Shown: positions 1-8,430, numbered from the stretch's first letter. The stretch: DNA of 64,000 nucleotides from Halolactibacillus miurensis (GCF_900116255.1 NZ_FPAI01000004.1:62001-126000); one strand, 5' to 3'. Numbers and translations are program-made. Notes: generated by a model not told the origin, from the sequence alone.

Positions 1-52
1 AGGCGGGAAGAAGGGTAAGAAGAAAAAAGGACTTAATTTTCCGTTTATGTAA
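1..52 (+). CDS. ffh: Signal recognition particle protein Ffh, C-terminal end (partial)
   Basis: Only the last 16 codons and the TAA stop are inside the window. Reading from base 2, the peptide is a run of Gly and Lys followed by GLNFPFM. A basic GKKKKG-type tail ending in a short hydrophobic patch is typical of Ffh from Bacillaceae, and ffh is the normal upstream neighbour of rpsP. Ffh is the SRP GTPase that binds signal sequences at the ribosome. The identification rests on this tail and on synteny, because no G or M domain is visible here. Confidence 0.7.
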   Translation, partial: GGKKGKKKKGLNFPFM

Positions 53-63
53 TGTAAAAACAC

Positions 64-92
64 TTTACAGACTTAAAACAATCTGATACAAT
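64..92 (+). promoter_or_regulatory. Predicted sigma-A promoter for the rpsP operon
   Basis: A -35 TTTACA (64-69) and a -10 TACAAT (87-92) are separated by 17 bp, with an extended -10 TG at 84-85. It lies between the ffh stop and rpsP and would give a leader of about 30 nt. Assignment is by match to the consensus only. Confidence 0.6.
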
Positions 93-132
93 CTAAACTT
101 GTGAAATACATTTTTAATGGAGGTGCAAAAAC

Positions 133-405
133 ATGGCAGTAAAAATTCGTTTAAAGCGTATGGGTTCAAAGCGTAATCCATTTTATCGTGTAGTAGTTGC
201 AGATGCGCGTGCGCCACGTGATGGACGTATCATCGAACAAATCGGCACATACAATCCGGTAGCAAACCCGGTTGAAGTGAAATTAGATGAAGAAAAAGCA
301 ATGAGCTGGATGGCTAATGGTGCAAAACCATCAGACACTGTTCGCAATTTATTCTCTAAAGAAGGCATCATGAAAAAATTCCACGACTCAAAAAACCAAA
401 AATAA
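133..405 (+). CDS. rpsP: 30S ribosomal protein S16
   Basis: A 90-residue basic protein starting [13 protein letters not shown], the conserved S16 N-terminus, with the following [11 protein letters not shown] segment also typical. Length is normal for S16, which binds 16S rRNA early in 30S assembly. The ATG at 133 follows a good Shine-Dalgarno (TGGAGGTG near 117-124). It is the first gene of an operon with the KH protein that starts 15 bp after its stop. The predicted promoter at 64-92 lies directly upstream. Confidence 0.98.
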   Translation: MAVKIRLKRMGSKRNPFYRVVVADARAPRDGRIIEQIGTYNPVANPVEVKLDEEKAMSWMANGAKPSDTVRNLFSKEGIMKKFHDSKNQK

Positions 406-419
406 GGTAGTGTGATCAC

Positions 420-647
420 ATGGAAGCCTTGATAACATCAATCGTGACACCCCTTGTCGATCATCCAGAAGATATCCGTGTTGACACAAAAGAAGAGCAC
501 AACAAGCTTGTGTTTCATCTGACGGTCAATGAAGCGGATGTTGGTAAGGTGATCGGGAAGAATGGTCGTATTGCTAAGTCAATTCGTACGATTGTTTATG
601 CAGCTGGAACGGATACTAAAAAACGTATTTATCTAGACATTATGTAG
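420..647 (+). CDS. khpA: KH-domain RNA-binding protein KhpA (YlqC family)
   Basis: A 75-residue single KH domain with the RNA-binding GxxG loop visible as GKNG at residues 46-49. The family (YlqC/KhpA) partners with KhpB/Jag and binds many RNAs in Gram-positive bacteria, affecting cell size and division. The gene lies 14 nt after rpsP and is followed directly by an intrinsic terminator. In B. subtilis the next gene is ylqD; none is found here. Confidence 0.93.
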   Translation: MEALITSIVTPLVDHPEDIRVDTKEEHNKLVFHLTVNEADVGKVIGKNGRIAKSIRTIVYAAGTDTKKRIYLDIM

Positions 648-677
648 AACAGGGAAAAGGGTAACCTTTCCCTGTTT
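648..677 (+). terminator. Intrinsic terminator after khpA
   Basis: AACAGGGAAA and its partner TTTCCCTGTTTT, extended inside by GG/CC, form a stem around a GTAA-type loop directly after the khpA stop and end in a short T run. This closes the rpsP-khpA unit. The spacer from 678 to 814 holds no gene. Confidence 0.75.
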
Positions 678-814
678 TCTGCATCATGTGACTTTTTAAT
701 AACGCATGATTGATTACGTGAGTAACAAATAAAACAATCGACGTGTTTTTTTATCTGAATGACGATTCATTTTGTCGTCCTTGAGATGAAAAAATAACTA
801 TATGAGGTGAAGAT

Positions 815-1339
815 ATGACAACTTATTTTAATGTCGGTAAAATTGTGAATACGCACGGTATTAAAGGAGAAGTGAAAATCGTAAGAATCACTGATTTTGA
901 CGATCGCTTTACGCCAGGTCAGCGCTTATTTCTGTTTAAAAAGGGCAGTAACCAACCAGAAATCGTGACTATCAAATCACATCGTCAACATAAAGGGTTT
1001 GATATGGTGATGTTTGAAGAGTATAACAACATTAATGATGTTGAATTATTCAAAGAAGGTATGCTTAAGATTACTGAAGCTTATCAAACGCCGCTGGAGG
1101 AAGATGCGTATTATTACCATGAAATTTTAGGGTGTGAAGTATCAACGAGCGAGGGACGCGTTCTCGGTGAAATTAAAGAAATTTTATCTCCTGGCGCTAA
1201 CGATGTCTGGGTAGTCAAACAAACAGGCAAGAAAGATATTCTTATTCCTTACATTGAAGAGGTCGTTAAAGAAGTAGACGTTAACAACAAACGCGTGACC
1301 ATTGAACCTATGGAAGGTTTGTTGCCAGATGAAGATTGA
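815..1339 (+). CDS. rimM: Ribosome maturation factor RimM
   Basis: A 174-residue protein of normal RimM length. The N-terminal half has the conserved start [18 protein letters not shown], and the C-terminal PRC-barrel half contains [18 protein letters not shown] and [13 protein letters not shown]. RimM binds S19 and helps 30S head maturation. The start ATG at 815 follows GAGGTG. It overlaps trmD by 11 bp, so the two are probably translationally coupled. A weak promoter guess is TTGATT (710-715) and AACAAT (733-738) with 17-bp spacing, which I do not rate highly. Confidence 0.97.
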   Translation: MTTYFNVGKIVNTHGIKGEVKIVRITDFDDRFTPGQRLFLFKKGSNQPEIVTIKSHRQHKGFDMVMFEEYNNINDVELFKEGMLKITEAYQTPLEEDAYYYHEILGCEVSTSEGRVLGEIKEILSPGANDVWVVKQTGKKDILIPYIEEVVKEVDVNNKRVTIEPMEGLLPDED

Positions 1340-2072
1340 TATTCTTACTCTCTTTCCAAGCATGTTCGATGGTGTCTTACAGTCATCGATTATGAAAAAA
1401 GCACAAGATAATGGTGTGTTTCACTACAACGCGATTGACTTTAGAGACTATGCTGATAACAAACACAATAAGGTCGATGATTACCCTTATGGTGGCGGTG
1501 CCGGTATGGTATTGATGCCGCAGCCAATATTTCGTGCGGTTGAGGCAATTGAGAAGAGTGAAGAAAAACCCCCGCGTGTGATTCTTATGTGTCCACAAGG
1601 TGAGCGTTATACACAGAAAAAAGCAGAAGAATTAGCGGAAGAAGAGCATTTGATTTTTATTTGTGGACATTATGAAGGTTATGATGAAAGAATTAGAGAG
1701 CATCTTGTCACTGATGAGATCTCAATCGGAGACTTTGTTTTAACTGGCGGTGAACTTGGTGCGATGGTGGTCATAGATAGTGTCGTTAGATTATTGCCAG
1801 ATGGTTTAGGTAATGAAACTTCTGCAAAAGAAGATTCATTTTCTACTGGACTACTCGAGCACCCGCATTATACCCGACCAGCTGAGTTTCAGGGCCATAT
1901 CGCACCTGAAGTGCTGCGTTCCGGTCATCACGGTAAAATAGATGAGTGGCGTAAAAAAGAATCACTGAGACGGACGTATTTGCGTCGGCCAGACTTATTA
2001 GAAACGTATCCACTCTCAAAACTTGAACAAGCCTTACTAGCGGAAGTTAAAGCAGAAGAAAAAAACAAATAA
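1329..2072 (+). CDS. trmD: tRNA (guanine-N1)-methyltransferase TrmD
   Basis: A 247-residue SPOUT methyltransferase that makes m1G37 in tRNA using S-adenosylmethionine. The start [15 protein letters not shown], the internal [11 protein letters not shown] segment and the trefoil-knot sequence [14 protein letters not shown] identify it. I chose the ATG at 1329, inside rimM, because the family begins MKIDxLTLFP; an in-frame start at 1302 would add nine unrelated residues. The predicted rplS promoter begins 15 bp after the stop. Confidence 0.97.
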   Translation: MKIDILTLFPSMFDGVLQSSIMKKAQDNGVFHYNAIDFRDYADNKHNKVDDYPYGGGAGMVLMPQPIFRAVEAIEKSEEKPPRVILMCPQGERYTQKKAEELAEEEHLIFICGHYEGYDERIREHLVTDEISIGDFVLTGGELGAMVVIDSVVRLLPDGLGNETSAKEDSFSTGLLEHPHYTRPAEFQGHIAPEVLRSGHHGKIDEWRKKESLRRTYLRRPDLLETYPLSKLEQALLAEVKAEEKNK

Positions 2073-2086
2073 ACAGTTCAAAAACC

Positions 2087-2115
2087 TTGTTTTTAAGCTG
2101 TAATTATGATATAGT
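2087..2115 (+). promoter_or_regulatory. Predicted sigma-A promoter for rplS
   Basis: TTGTTT (2087-2092) and TATAGT (2110-2115) are separated by exactly 17 bp. Initiation about 7 nt downstream would give a leader of about 90 nt before rplS. Confidence 0.6.
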
Positions 2116-2120
2116 AACTG

Positions 2121-2209
2121 TTGGACTTGAGCGAAAGCTTAAGTGAAAACGATGTTCCGCTGTAAGAATTCCTCTTATATGAACATGAGTGGAGAAGGAG
2201 TGTATACAC
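2121..2209 (+). promoter_or_regulatory. Putative L19-type ribosomal protein leader RNA
   Basis: Between the predicted promoter and the rplS start there is a structured 5' leader. A hairpin at 2125-2144 pairs ACTTGAGC with GCTTAAGT (one G-U pair) around a GAAA tetraloop. A leader RNA called L19_leader is known upstream of rplS in Bacilli and is thought to bind L19 for feedback control. Placement agrees, but I could not compare with the covariance model. Confidence 0.5.
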
Positions 2210-2551
2210 ATGCAACAATTAATTGCAGACATTACAAAAGAACAACTTAAGGATCGCCCAGTATTCAAAGCTGGTGATACGGTTAAGGTACACGTGAAAG
2301 TAGTCGAAGGTACACGTGAACGTATCCAGGTTTATGAAGGTGTCGTTATTAAACGTCAAAACGGCGGCATCAGTGAAACTTTCACTGTGCGTAAAATTTC
2401 TTATGGTGTTGGTGTTGAACGTACTTTCCCAGTACATTCACCACGTGTCGATAAGATTGAAGTTCTACGTCGCGGTAAAGTACGTCGTGCGAAACTTTAT
2501 TACCTACGTAACCTACGTGGTAAAGCTGCACGTATTAAAGAAATCCGCTAA
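2210..2551 (+). CDS. rplS: 50S ribosomal protein L19
   Basis: A 113-residue protein starting [14 protein letters not shown] with the conserved [21 protein letters not shown] core and the [14 protein letters not shown]-terminal segment. It sits at the 30S-50S interface. The ATG at 2210 follows GGAGAAGGAG; a longer in-frame reading from 2189 runs through this Shine-Dalgarno and is rejected. It appears to be a single-gene unit with its own promoter, leader and terminator. Confidence 0.98.
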   Translation: MQQLIADITKEQLKDRPVFKAGDTVKVHVKVVEGTRERIQVYEGVVIKRQNGGISETFTVRKISYGVGVERTFPVHSPRVDKIEVLRRGKVRRAKLYYLRNLRGKAARIKEIR

Positions 2552-2568
2552 TTTAACGAGAAACGATC

Positions 2569-2602
2569 AAAAAAGGAGCTTGAAGTTTCAAGCTCCTTTT
2601 TT
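2569..2602 (+). terminator. Intrinsic terminator after rplS
   Basis: A 16-bp perfect stem (AAAAAAGGAGCTTGAA at 2569-2584 and its complement at 2587-2602) with a 2-nt nominal loop and a built-in T run. The symmetric A and T tracts would let it work on both strands, but no gene converges on it here. Confidence 0.85.
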
Positions 2603-2708
2603 CAACGCTAAAATTGCAATTTATTGAGGTCATGTGTCAAACGTACTGAAAATAAAGATGAGCCTATCATGAGAAAAGATAAGTAAACACAATAAATAGA
2701 TCAATATT

Positions 2709-2717
2709 TGATACACT
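2709..2717 (+). promoter_or_regulatory. Possible extended -10 promoter for lepB
   Basis: TG-A-TACACT: TG at 2709-2710 and hexamer 2712-2717, about 47 bp before lepB. No good -35 is seen at the expected position. A promoter is expected because rplS is closed by a strong terminator. Confidence 0.35.
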
Positions 2718-2763
2718 AAAGTAAATGCCGACGTTAACGCGTCACTTGCGGAGTGAGAGAAAA

Positions 2764-3288
2764 ATGAAAAAAACATTAAGTCATTTGATGACAATTCTGG
2801 CGATTGTTTTGTCCGTCTATCTCATAAGAACATTTGTATTGACACCCATTTCAATCGATGGTGATTCGATGGAACCGACACTACATAACCGTGACTTCTT
2901 AATGATGGAGAGGCTATCGTACTATATTGATGAACCTGAACGATTTGATATTGTTGTTTTTCAGGCAACAAAACAAAAAGACTATATAAAGCGTGTTATT
3001 GGCTTACCCGGTGATACGATTGAATATAAAGATAATCAGTTATACATTAATGGTACAGAAAAACAGGAGTACTTTTTAACAGACCCGAATGCGTTTACGA
3101 ATGATTTTACTGTGAACGATATCGAACCAGGTCATGAAAGTATTCCGAATGGTTACTATCTTGTATTAGGTGATAACCGGAGTAATTCAACAGATAGCCG
3201 GACGATTGGCCTTGTGCCAAAAGAAAGGATTATGGGTCGAGCGTTTTTACGCTACTGGCCACTAGATAATTTTAATATAGTTCGGTAA
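2764..3288 (+). CDS. lepB: Type I signal peptidase
   Basis: A 174-residue membrane-anchored serine protease that removes signal peptides of secreted proteins. One N-terminal membrane segment (about residues 8-26) is followed by the catalytic Ser35 in GDSMEPT and the general-base Lys76 in DYIKRVIGLPGD. The box GDNRSNSTDSRTIG and the C-terminal WPL motif are also present. The start at 2764 follows GGAG; an in-frame start at 2725 would add 13 residues without an obvious ribosome site. Position between rplS and rbgA differs from B. subtilis. Confidence 0.93.
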   Translation: MKKTLSHLMTILAIVLSVYLIRTFVLTPISIDGDSMEPTLHNRDFLMMERLSYYIDEPERFDIVVFQATKQKDYIKRVIGLPGDTIEYKDNQLYINGTEKQEYFLTDPNAFTNDFTVNDIEPGHESIPNGYYLVLGDNRSNSTDSRTIGLVPKERIMGRAFLRYWPLDNFNIVR

Positions 3289-3300
3289 GGAGTGATAAAT

Positions 3301-4158
3301 ATGCCGATTCAATGGTTTCCAGGCCATATGGCCAAAGCGAGAAGACAAGTGCAAGAAAAATTAAAACTTGTAGATTTTGTGATTGAACTGGTGGATGCAC
3401 GAGCGCCATTTGCTTCAGAGAATCCGATGCTTAAACAAATTCTGAATCAAAAACCAAAAATGCGCGTCTTAATGAAAAAAGATCTAGCGGACCCAAAAGT
3501 GACACAAGCGTTTATCGATCACTTTAACGCATCAGGTGAACGTGCGATTAGTGTCGATGTCAATCAAAAAGAAGACATTAAAAAAGTAGTAGAAACAGCT
3601 AAAATCATGGCACATGATAAGATGGAGCGTATGCGTAGAAAAGGCATCAAGCCACGTCCGGCCCGGGCAATGATCATTGGTATTCCCAATGTCGGCAAAT
3701 CAACACTGATCAACCGTTTAGCTAATAAAAAGATTGCGAAAACAGGGGATCGTCCAGGTGTGACAACCAGTCAACAATGGATTAAAGTGAAAAAGGACTT
3801 TGAATTACTTGATACACCAGGGATTCTTTGGCCAAAATTTGAAGATGAAGTCATCGGTTATCGCTTAGCTTGTCTTGGGACAATTAAAGACCAAATTCTT
3901 CATATGGATGACTTAGCTGTCTTTTTATTGCGTTACTTAAAAGAACATTATCCACATGTCCTGATGGAACGATACCAAATTGAAGATATTGATCAAGACG
4001 TTGTACCACTTTTTGATCACGTTGGTCGCTTAAGAGGCGCGATTGCCTCAGGTAATCAAGTCGATTATGATAAAACCGCTGAGCTAATCATACGTGACTA
4101 TCGTTCAGGTAAACTTGGGTTAATTTCATTAGAACGTCCAGAAGACGCATCGCTATAG
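3301..4158 (+). CDS. rbgA: Ribosome biogenesis GTPase RbgA (YlqF)
   Basis: A 285-residue circularly permuted GTPase needed for late 50S assembly. The G motifs appear in permuted order: a G4-like KKDLAD near residue 60, then G1 GIPNVGKST near 127-135, then G3 DTPG. The N-terminus MPIQWFPGHMAKA is the family hallmark. The start is ATG 3301, preceded by AAGGAG at 3287-3292; the GTG at 3292 overlaps that Shine-Dalgarno and is rejected. It starts 12 nt after lepB and is probably co-transcribed with it. Confidence 0.96.
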   Translation: MPIQWFPGHMAKARRQVQEKLKLVDFVIELVDARAPFASENPMLKQILNQKPKMRVLMKKDLADPKVTQAFIDHFNASGERAISVDVNQKEDIKKVVETAKIMAHDKMERMRRKGIKPRPARAMIIGIPNVGKSTLINRLANKKIAKTGDRPGVTTSQQWIKVKKDFELLDTPGILWPKFEDEVIGYRLACLGTIKDQILHMDDLAVFLLRYLKEHYPHVLMERYQIEDIDQDVVPLFDHVGRLRGAIASGNQVDYDKTAELIIRDYRSGKLGLISLERPEDASL

Positions 4159-4169
4159 GTGCGTCTTTT
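4142..4169 (+). terminator. Intrinsic terminator overlapping the rbgA stop
   Basis: AAGACGCA (4142-4149) and TGCGTCTT (4160-4167) form an 8-bp stem with a 10-nt loop and a short T tract. The 5' arm is inside the last rbgA codons, so ribosomes finishing rbgA could delay its folding. Confidence 0.65.
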
Positions 4170-4210
4170 GTCTATCTCTCAGTTAAATGAAAATAGTTCG
4201 AAGAATCGCG

Positions 4211-4240
4211 TTCACTTTTTTTCAATACATACGATATAAA
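4211..4240 (+). promoter_or_regulatory. Possible sigma-A promoter for rnhB-ylqG-ylqH
   Basis: TTCACT (4211-4216) and TATAAA (4235-4240) with an 18-bp spacer, ending 22 bp before rnhB. The -35 is weak. Assigned because a terminator lies just upstream. Confidence 0.4.
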
Positions 4241-4262
4241 CAGTAAGAGAGTAGGGGAAAGT

Positions 4263-5039
4263 ATGAATCAGGTAGAGTTAAGTAAACAACCTATTACCAC
4301 AATCAAACAACTATTAAGTCAGCCAGTAGACGATGAAACATTAGCCATACTAGACCAAGATGAACGTAAAGGCGTAAAAGAATTACTCCTGCGCTATGAC
4401 AAAGTACAAAAAAAGCGCGCGCAATTAAAAGAAGACTATTTGCGTAAGTTTATATACGAGCAAGCGGTTAAAAATGAAGGCTATCAGCTGATTTGTGGAG
4501 TGGATGAAGTCGGCCGTGGTCCTCTTGCTGGTCCTGTTGTCGCAGCGGCAGTTATCTTACCGGAAGCATGCGACTTAATGGGATTGACAGACTCTAAGCA
4601 ATTGTCATCAACAAAGCGTGAGTTTTTCTTTGAAGCGATTCAACAACAAGCGCTTGCTGTTGGTGTTGGTATCGTTTCACCGGATGTTATTGATGATATC
4701 AACATTTTAGAAGCGACTAAACAGGCCATGATTGAAGCGATTGATTCCTTGCCCCTCACACCGGATTATTTGTTGCTTGATGCGATTAAGCTAAATACGC
4801 CTATCCAACAACAATCATTAATTAAAGGTGATATGAAAAGTATCTCTATTGCCTCCGCGAGTGTGATAGCCAAAGTGACACGTGACCGTATCATGGCACA
4901 TTACGATGAAGAGTATCCGGGTTATGATTTTATTCATAATCAAGGCTACGGCACAAAGAGCCACCTAGAAGGGTTAAAAACACATGGGGTTACATCGATT
5001 CACAGACGATCATTTGCGCCTGTGAAGGCATATTTATGA
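4263..5039 (+). CDS. rnhB: Ribonuclease HII
   Basis: A 258-residue RNase HII that cuts the RNA strand of RNA-DNA hybrids and excises single ribonucleotides. The active-site DEVGRG starts at Asp81-Glu82, followed by GPLAGPVVAAAVIL, TDSKQLS and the third acidic position in LLLDAI; the C-terminal HNQGYGTK motif is present. The N-terminal extension of about 70 residues, with basic and Gln-rich helices, is the hybrid-binding module usual in Bacillus RnhB. It lies 24 bp upstream of ylqG, likely in one transcript. Confidence 0.96.
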   Translation: MNQVELSKQPITTIKQLLSQPVDDETLAILDQDERKGVKELLLRYDKVQKKRAQLKEDYLRKFIYEQAVKNEGYQLICGVDEVGRGPLAGPVVAAAVILPEACDLMGLTDSKQLSSTKREFFFEAIQQQALAVGVGIVSPDVIDDINILEATKQAMIEAIDSLPLTPDYLLLDAIKLNTPIQQQSLIKGDMKSISIASASVIAKVTRDRIMAHYDEEYPGYDFIHNQGYGTKSHLEGLKTHGVTSIHRRSFAPVKAYL

Positions 5040-5063
5040 GCGTTTAAGGGGAAGGGTGAGAGG

Positions 5064-6917
5064 ATGCAAGTTCAAAGACAGTATGCTAATCAAACATTAA
5101 ATCACGCGCAATCAAATAAAAAACTTCCGTTATCAAAAGGGCAAATTGTGAAAGGGACAATTGAACAATTGCATCTGGACCAAATAGCCACAATTAAAAT
5201 GGGGCATAATCGCGTTACCGCCAAACTTGAAGTGCCGGTTGAAAAGGGCAAGAGTTATGTGTTTGAAGTTATCTCATCGGGTGACATACCAGAACTGAAA
5301 ATGGTCGAACAACAAGCGGTAAAACATGATGCACCACTTGGAGCGCTTCTTAAAAAAATGGCGTTACCTGTAACGAAAGAAGCAGAGCAGCTATTGCGTC
5401 AGTTGTTAGCAGAAAACATCCCAGTTAAACCGCAGCAGTTTAAAGTAGCGTTAGATATTTATAAAGCGCAACCACAACCAGAAGTGAAGAATGCGTTAAT
5501 GAGTATGATCAAACATCAATTACCGCTGTCTAGTGAAACGGTCGCATCATTTTCCCGGGTGATAACCGAGTCGACAGCTATGTTAGTCGATCAATTAATG
5601 CAGGCCTTAACAAATATGGCACCATCAGAAAAGCTAGCGCAACTGATAGATCAACTGTCAATGATTAAAACACCGATCACGTCACCTAATGAAACGACAC
5701 CGTCTTTGACCGATAGGCAAATAGAGCAGGTGATGACGTTATTTAATCAAAAAGGTCTATCAATTGATCACACAACTAACATCCCAAAAGCAGTTGAACA
5801 ATTACTTAAAAGTCAGATGGGATTAAATGAGCAAACAGCCCAACAATTAAAACAATGGGTCTCACTCGAACGTCTCCCACTCAATCAACAAGAACGACAA
5901 ACGTTTTTGAACCAAAATCACGCCCAGATAAAAGAGGTTTTCCCTCAAGTTAATGTGTCAGACATCAACAATGAGGCGCTCGTTTCAAAAGAAATAATTC
6001 AAGCAACAGTGGCAAAAGTCTCTAATGAAAAGCTCATGTTGATCGAAAAATCACCGACAGAACAGATGCTTGGAACCGAGAAGTTGCAGACATTTCTTAG
6101 AGAAAACCCGTCAATATATCAAAAGGTATCGCAACAGTTAACGGGTGACAACCAACAGTTACTGAAACAATTTATTGAGAGTCCGAATGGTGAAACAAGT
6201 CAAAATATTCAGCAGCTATTGCGTCAATTGTTTGACCGTCAACTGACGCAAACGGACTTTAAAACACTTACACCACTTGTGAAAGAGACACAGTTACTTC
6301 AAACTTTGCCCGTTGAACATCAGTTTTTAGTAGGGGTTAAAGATTTCCTCTTAAGATCCGGACTAACATATGAGCAGCAATTAATGGATGGATCTGAACA
6401 GGGTGGGACCTTGAAACAACTCTTGCTAGATGTCCAACAATCATCTCAAACAAAGATACCGGCTCTAGATCAATTGATTCAATCATTGACGGATCAACAG
6501 TTATCGATTGTAAGGCAAGATGAACATTTTATTCATTACGGGATTGCCCTACCAATGACGACAGGGGAAGAGCAAGAAGTATATTTAGACATGTATGGAC
6601 AAAAGCGAGAGTCGGGAGAACTCGATCCGAATTACTGCCATATCGCTTTTTATTTAACCCTTGGTTCATTAGGAGAAACCATTGTTGATATGGCGATACA
6701 AAATCGCTTAATCCAAGTGACGGTGATTAATAACCAAGAGGTAAGCGCCCTATTAGAACCGTTAAAACCGCAACTAAAAGAAGGTTTAGCGTGCATGGAT
6801 TACCAATTGACCTCTATTCACCATCGCCCTTTTAAAGACAAAGAACCAACGGTGACTCATAATGAGATGTATCAAGCGACCATAACTGACCAAAAAAGAT
6901 GGGATGTGCGGGCATGA
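5064..6917 (+). CDS. ylqG: YlqG-like protein with FliK-type C-terminal domain
   Basis: A 617-residue Gln-rich protein of unknown function. Residues about 1-90 look like a small beta-rich domain; the middle is long, helical and rich in Gln, Leu and Thr; the last 130 residues contain YCHIAFYLTLGSLGETIVDM and a following amphipathic helix that resemble the Flg_hook domain of FliK. The position between rnhB and an FlhB-C-like gene equals that of B. subtilis ylqG. ATG 5064 follows AAGGGGAAGGGTGAGAGG. Its stop overlaps the next start (ATGA), so the two are coupled. By analogy it may be a ruler or switch partner for YlqH; that is inference. Confidence 0.7.
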   Translation: MQVQRQYANQTLNHAQSNKKLPLSKGQIVKGTIEQLHLDQIATIKMGHNRVTAKLEVPVEKGKSYVFEVISSGDIPELKMVEQQAVKHDAPLGALLKKMALPVTKEAEQLLRQLLAENIPVKPQQFKVALDIYKAQPQPEVKNALMSMIKHQLPLSSETVASFSRVITESTAMLVDQLMQALTNMAPSEKLAQLIDQLSMIKTPITSPNETTPSLTDRQIEQVMTLFNQKGLSIDHTTNIPKAVEQLLKSQMGLNEQTAQQLKQWVSLERLPLNQQERQTFLNQNHAQIKEVFPQVNVSDINNEALVSKEIIQATVAKVSNEKLMLIEKSPTEQMLGTEKLQTFLRENPSIYQKVSQQLTGDNQQLLKQFIESPNGETSQNIQQLLRQLFDRQLTQTDFKTLTPLVKETQLLQTLPVEHQFLVGVKDFLLRSGLTYEQQLMDGSEQGGTLKQLLLDVQQSSQTKIPALDQLIQSLTDQQLSIVRQDEHFIHYGIALPMTTGEEQEVYLDMYGQKRESGELDPNYCHIAFYLTLGSLGETIVDMAIQNRLIQVTVINNQEVSALLEPLKPQLKEGLACMDYQLTSIHHRPFKDKEPTVTHNEMYQATITDQKRWDVRA

Positions 6918-7204
6918 CAGAAGAAAAAGAGCGACCGCACCATTTAAAGAAAGCGATGGCGCTGCGATATAATGAAACCAAAGACTTAGCACCTGTCGTA
7001 TCAGCTAAAGGTCAAGGCTATGTCGCAGAGGAAATCATCAAACGTGCACATGAAGCTGGCGTTCCCATTCAAGAGGATCAAAGTTTAGTTGAAATGCTAG
7101 GGCAAATTGACATTAATCAAGCAATACCTGAAGAATTATATCTAGTAGTCGCAGAAGTGTTCGCGTTCATTTATCATGTCGATCGGTCAAATGAAACGAA
7201 CTAA
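6914..7204 (+). CDS. ylqH: FlhB C-terminal-domain-like protein (YlqH/FhlX family)
   Basis: A 96-residue stand-alone relative of the FlhB cytoplasmic C-terminal fragment. The stretch from ALRYNE through APVVSAKGQGYVAEEII to the end lines up with AIKYDE through APFVVAKGVDYVALKM in the full-length FlhB at 30847-31935. It starts where FlhB is cut and lacks the NPTH autocleavage motif. The start at 6914 overlaps the ylqG stop; the upstream in-frame start at 6899 lies in ylqG and has no Shine-Dalgarno. Family members occur in many bacilli, and a free FlhB-C can partly replace the cleaved half in some species. Confidence 0.85.
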   Translation: MTEEKERPHHLKKAMALRYNETKDLAPVVSAKGQGYVAEEIIKRAHEAGVPIQEDQSLVEMLGQIDINQAIPEELYLVVAEVFAFIYHVDRSNETN

Positions 7205-7250
7205 TCAACCCATTAAACGCGTAAAAATTTAATAATGAGGCACATACTAA

Positions 7251-7281
7251 GGAGGGTTTTTATTAAAAACGCCTCTTTTTT
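7251..7281 (+). terminator. Intrinsic terminator after ylqH
   Basis: GAGG pairs with CCTC and GTTTTT pairs with AAAAAC around an ATT loop, with one bulged G, followed by six T. This closes rnhB-ylqG-ylqH. The following spacer, 7282-7402, shows no convincing promoter. Confidence 0.7.
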
Positions 7282-7402
7282 CTTTTTTAGTGCCCTATTT
7301 TAGTTTATATAAAGAAAACGTTCGTTTGCTTTAAGAAGACGTACTGTCGACATGAATATGACCGTGTCTTACACTAAAGAAAAAAGTCATTGGAGGCGTC
7401 TT

Positions 7403-8308
7403 ATGTACAATCGTGAATGTATCATCTATTTATATGAAGAAATAGGGATTGGTAGGAGAAAGCTGTACCGACTTATTCAATTAAATCATGATGTCCTAAT
7501 AGAAGCGATTATAAATCAACACCCATCAGTTTTATCGGTCTTAACAACGAAACAGTGTCAGCACATGACCAATCAAATCAAAAATGGATTCAAGACATTT
7601 ATGAAACAATTATCAAATCGAACATGTAAAACATGGACCATACTCGATCAAGACTATCCGCACGTGTTTCGGACCATCCCAGATCCTCCTGTTGTTTTGT
7701 ACGGGTTAGGGAAAGAACGTTTACTCCGTCATGTGAACCGAATAAGTGTCATCGGTTCGCGTAAACCAACGATTCATACAGAAAGAAGAATGCAGCAGTT
7801 ACTCTTGCCGATTGTAAAAGACTTTGTGATTGTTTCAGGACTAGCGAAAGGCATTGATGGGTTTGCCCATCAATTGGCCGTTGATGCGGGTGGAAAAACA
7901 ATTGCGATTATTGGCAGTGGATTTTCGTACCCATATCCTTATGAAAATCGGGCGTTGTTTCACGAATTAGCGACCCATCATTTAATTTTATCGGAATATC
8001 CACCAGAAACAAAACCGGCGCGATTTCATTTTCCAGAGCGTAATCGTCTCATCAGTGCCCTAGGATTTGGTACATTAATCATCGAAGCAAGGCAAAAAAG
8101 TGGCACGATGATCACGGCTGACCAAGCGCTAGAACAGGGGCGCATCGTGATGGCTTTGCCGGGTGATATTCTTAATCCGAATACAGTAGGGTGTCACACC
8201 TTAATCCAACAAGGGGCAAAATTGGTACAAAATACCCAAGATATTGTTGAAGAATGGCTTGAGAATAAGCTTAACTGGGAAATTATTAATCAAAATTCTA
8301 AGCGATAA
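7403..8308 (+). CDS. dprA: DNA processing protein DprA (Smf)
   Basis: A 301-residue DprA, which binds incoming single-stranded DNA during transformation and loads RecA. The N-terminal helical region is followed by the Rossmann-like core: ISVIGSRKP, IVSGLAKGIDGFAH, IAIIGSGF, FPERNRLISALG, IIEARQKSGTMITADQALEQGR and ALPGDILNPNTVGCHTLI. All core motifs are intact, so it should be functional. The start at 7403 follows GGAGG at 7392-7396; a longer in-frame reading from 7352 crosses this site. The upstream terminator and downstream promoter suggest a single-gene unit. Confidence 0.95.
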   Translation: MYNRECIIYLYEEIGIGRRKLYRLIQLNHDVLIEAIINQHPSVLSVLTTKQCQHMTNQIKNGFKTFMKQLSNRTCKTWTILDQDYPHVFRTIPDPPVVLYGLGKERLLRHVNRISVIGSRKPTIHTERRMQQLLLPIVKDFVIVSGLAKGIDGFAHQLAVDAGGKTIAIIGSGFSYPYPYENRALFHELATHHLILSEYPPETKPARFHFPERNRLISALGFGTLIIEARQKSGTMITADQALEQGRIVMALPGDILNPNTVGCHTLIQQGAKLVQNTQDIVEEWLENKLNWEIINQNSKR

Positions 8309-8341
8309 AGAGAGAAATCCGGCCTTTTTTTCATTCTTCAT

Positions 8342-8371
8342 TTGACAAATGCTAATCTTCTATTTAATAAT
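8342..8371 (+). promoter_or_regulatory. Predicted sigma-A promoter for topA
   Basis: A consensus -35 TTGACA (8342-8347), an 18-bp spacer and a -10 AATAAT (8366-8371), about 60 bp before the topA start. Confidence 0.6.
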
Positions 8372-8430
8372 AGTGGAGATTTCACAGATATTTTTAAGCA
8401 TGAAAAACGAAACCTCTTGGAGGGGAAGAA

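Noticed and set aside
2316-2627. 103-codon frame on the + strand inside rplS
   Set aside because: Out of frame with the ribosomal protein, no ribosome site and no recognisable sequence.
3292-3300. GTG start for rbgA at 3292
   Set aside because: It overlaps the Shine-Dalgarno AAGGAG; ATG 3301 gives the family N-terminus MPIQWFPGHM.
7310-7335. Possible LexA/SOS box upstream of dprA (AAACGTTCGTTT)
   Set aside because: The Firmicutes LexA box needs GAAC, four bases, GTTC. Only the GTTC half is present, so the symmetry is coincidental.
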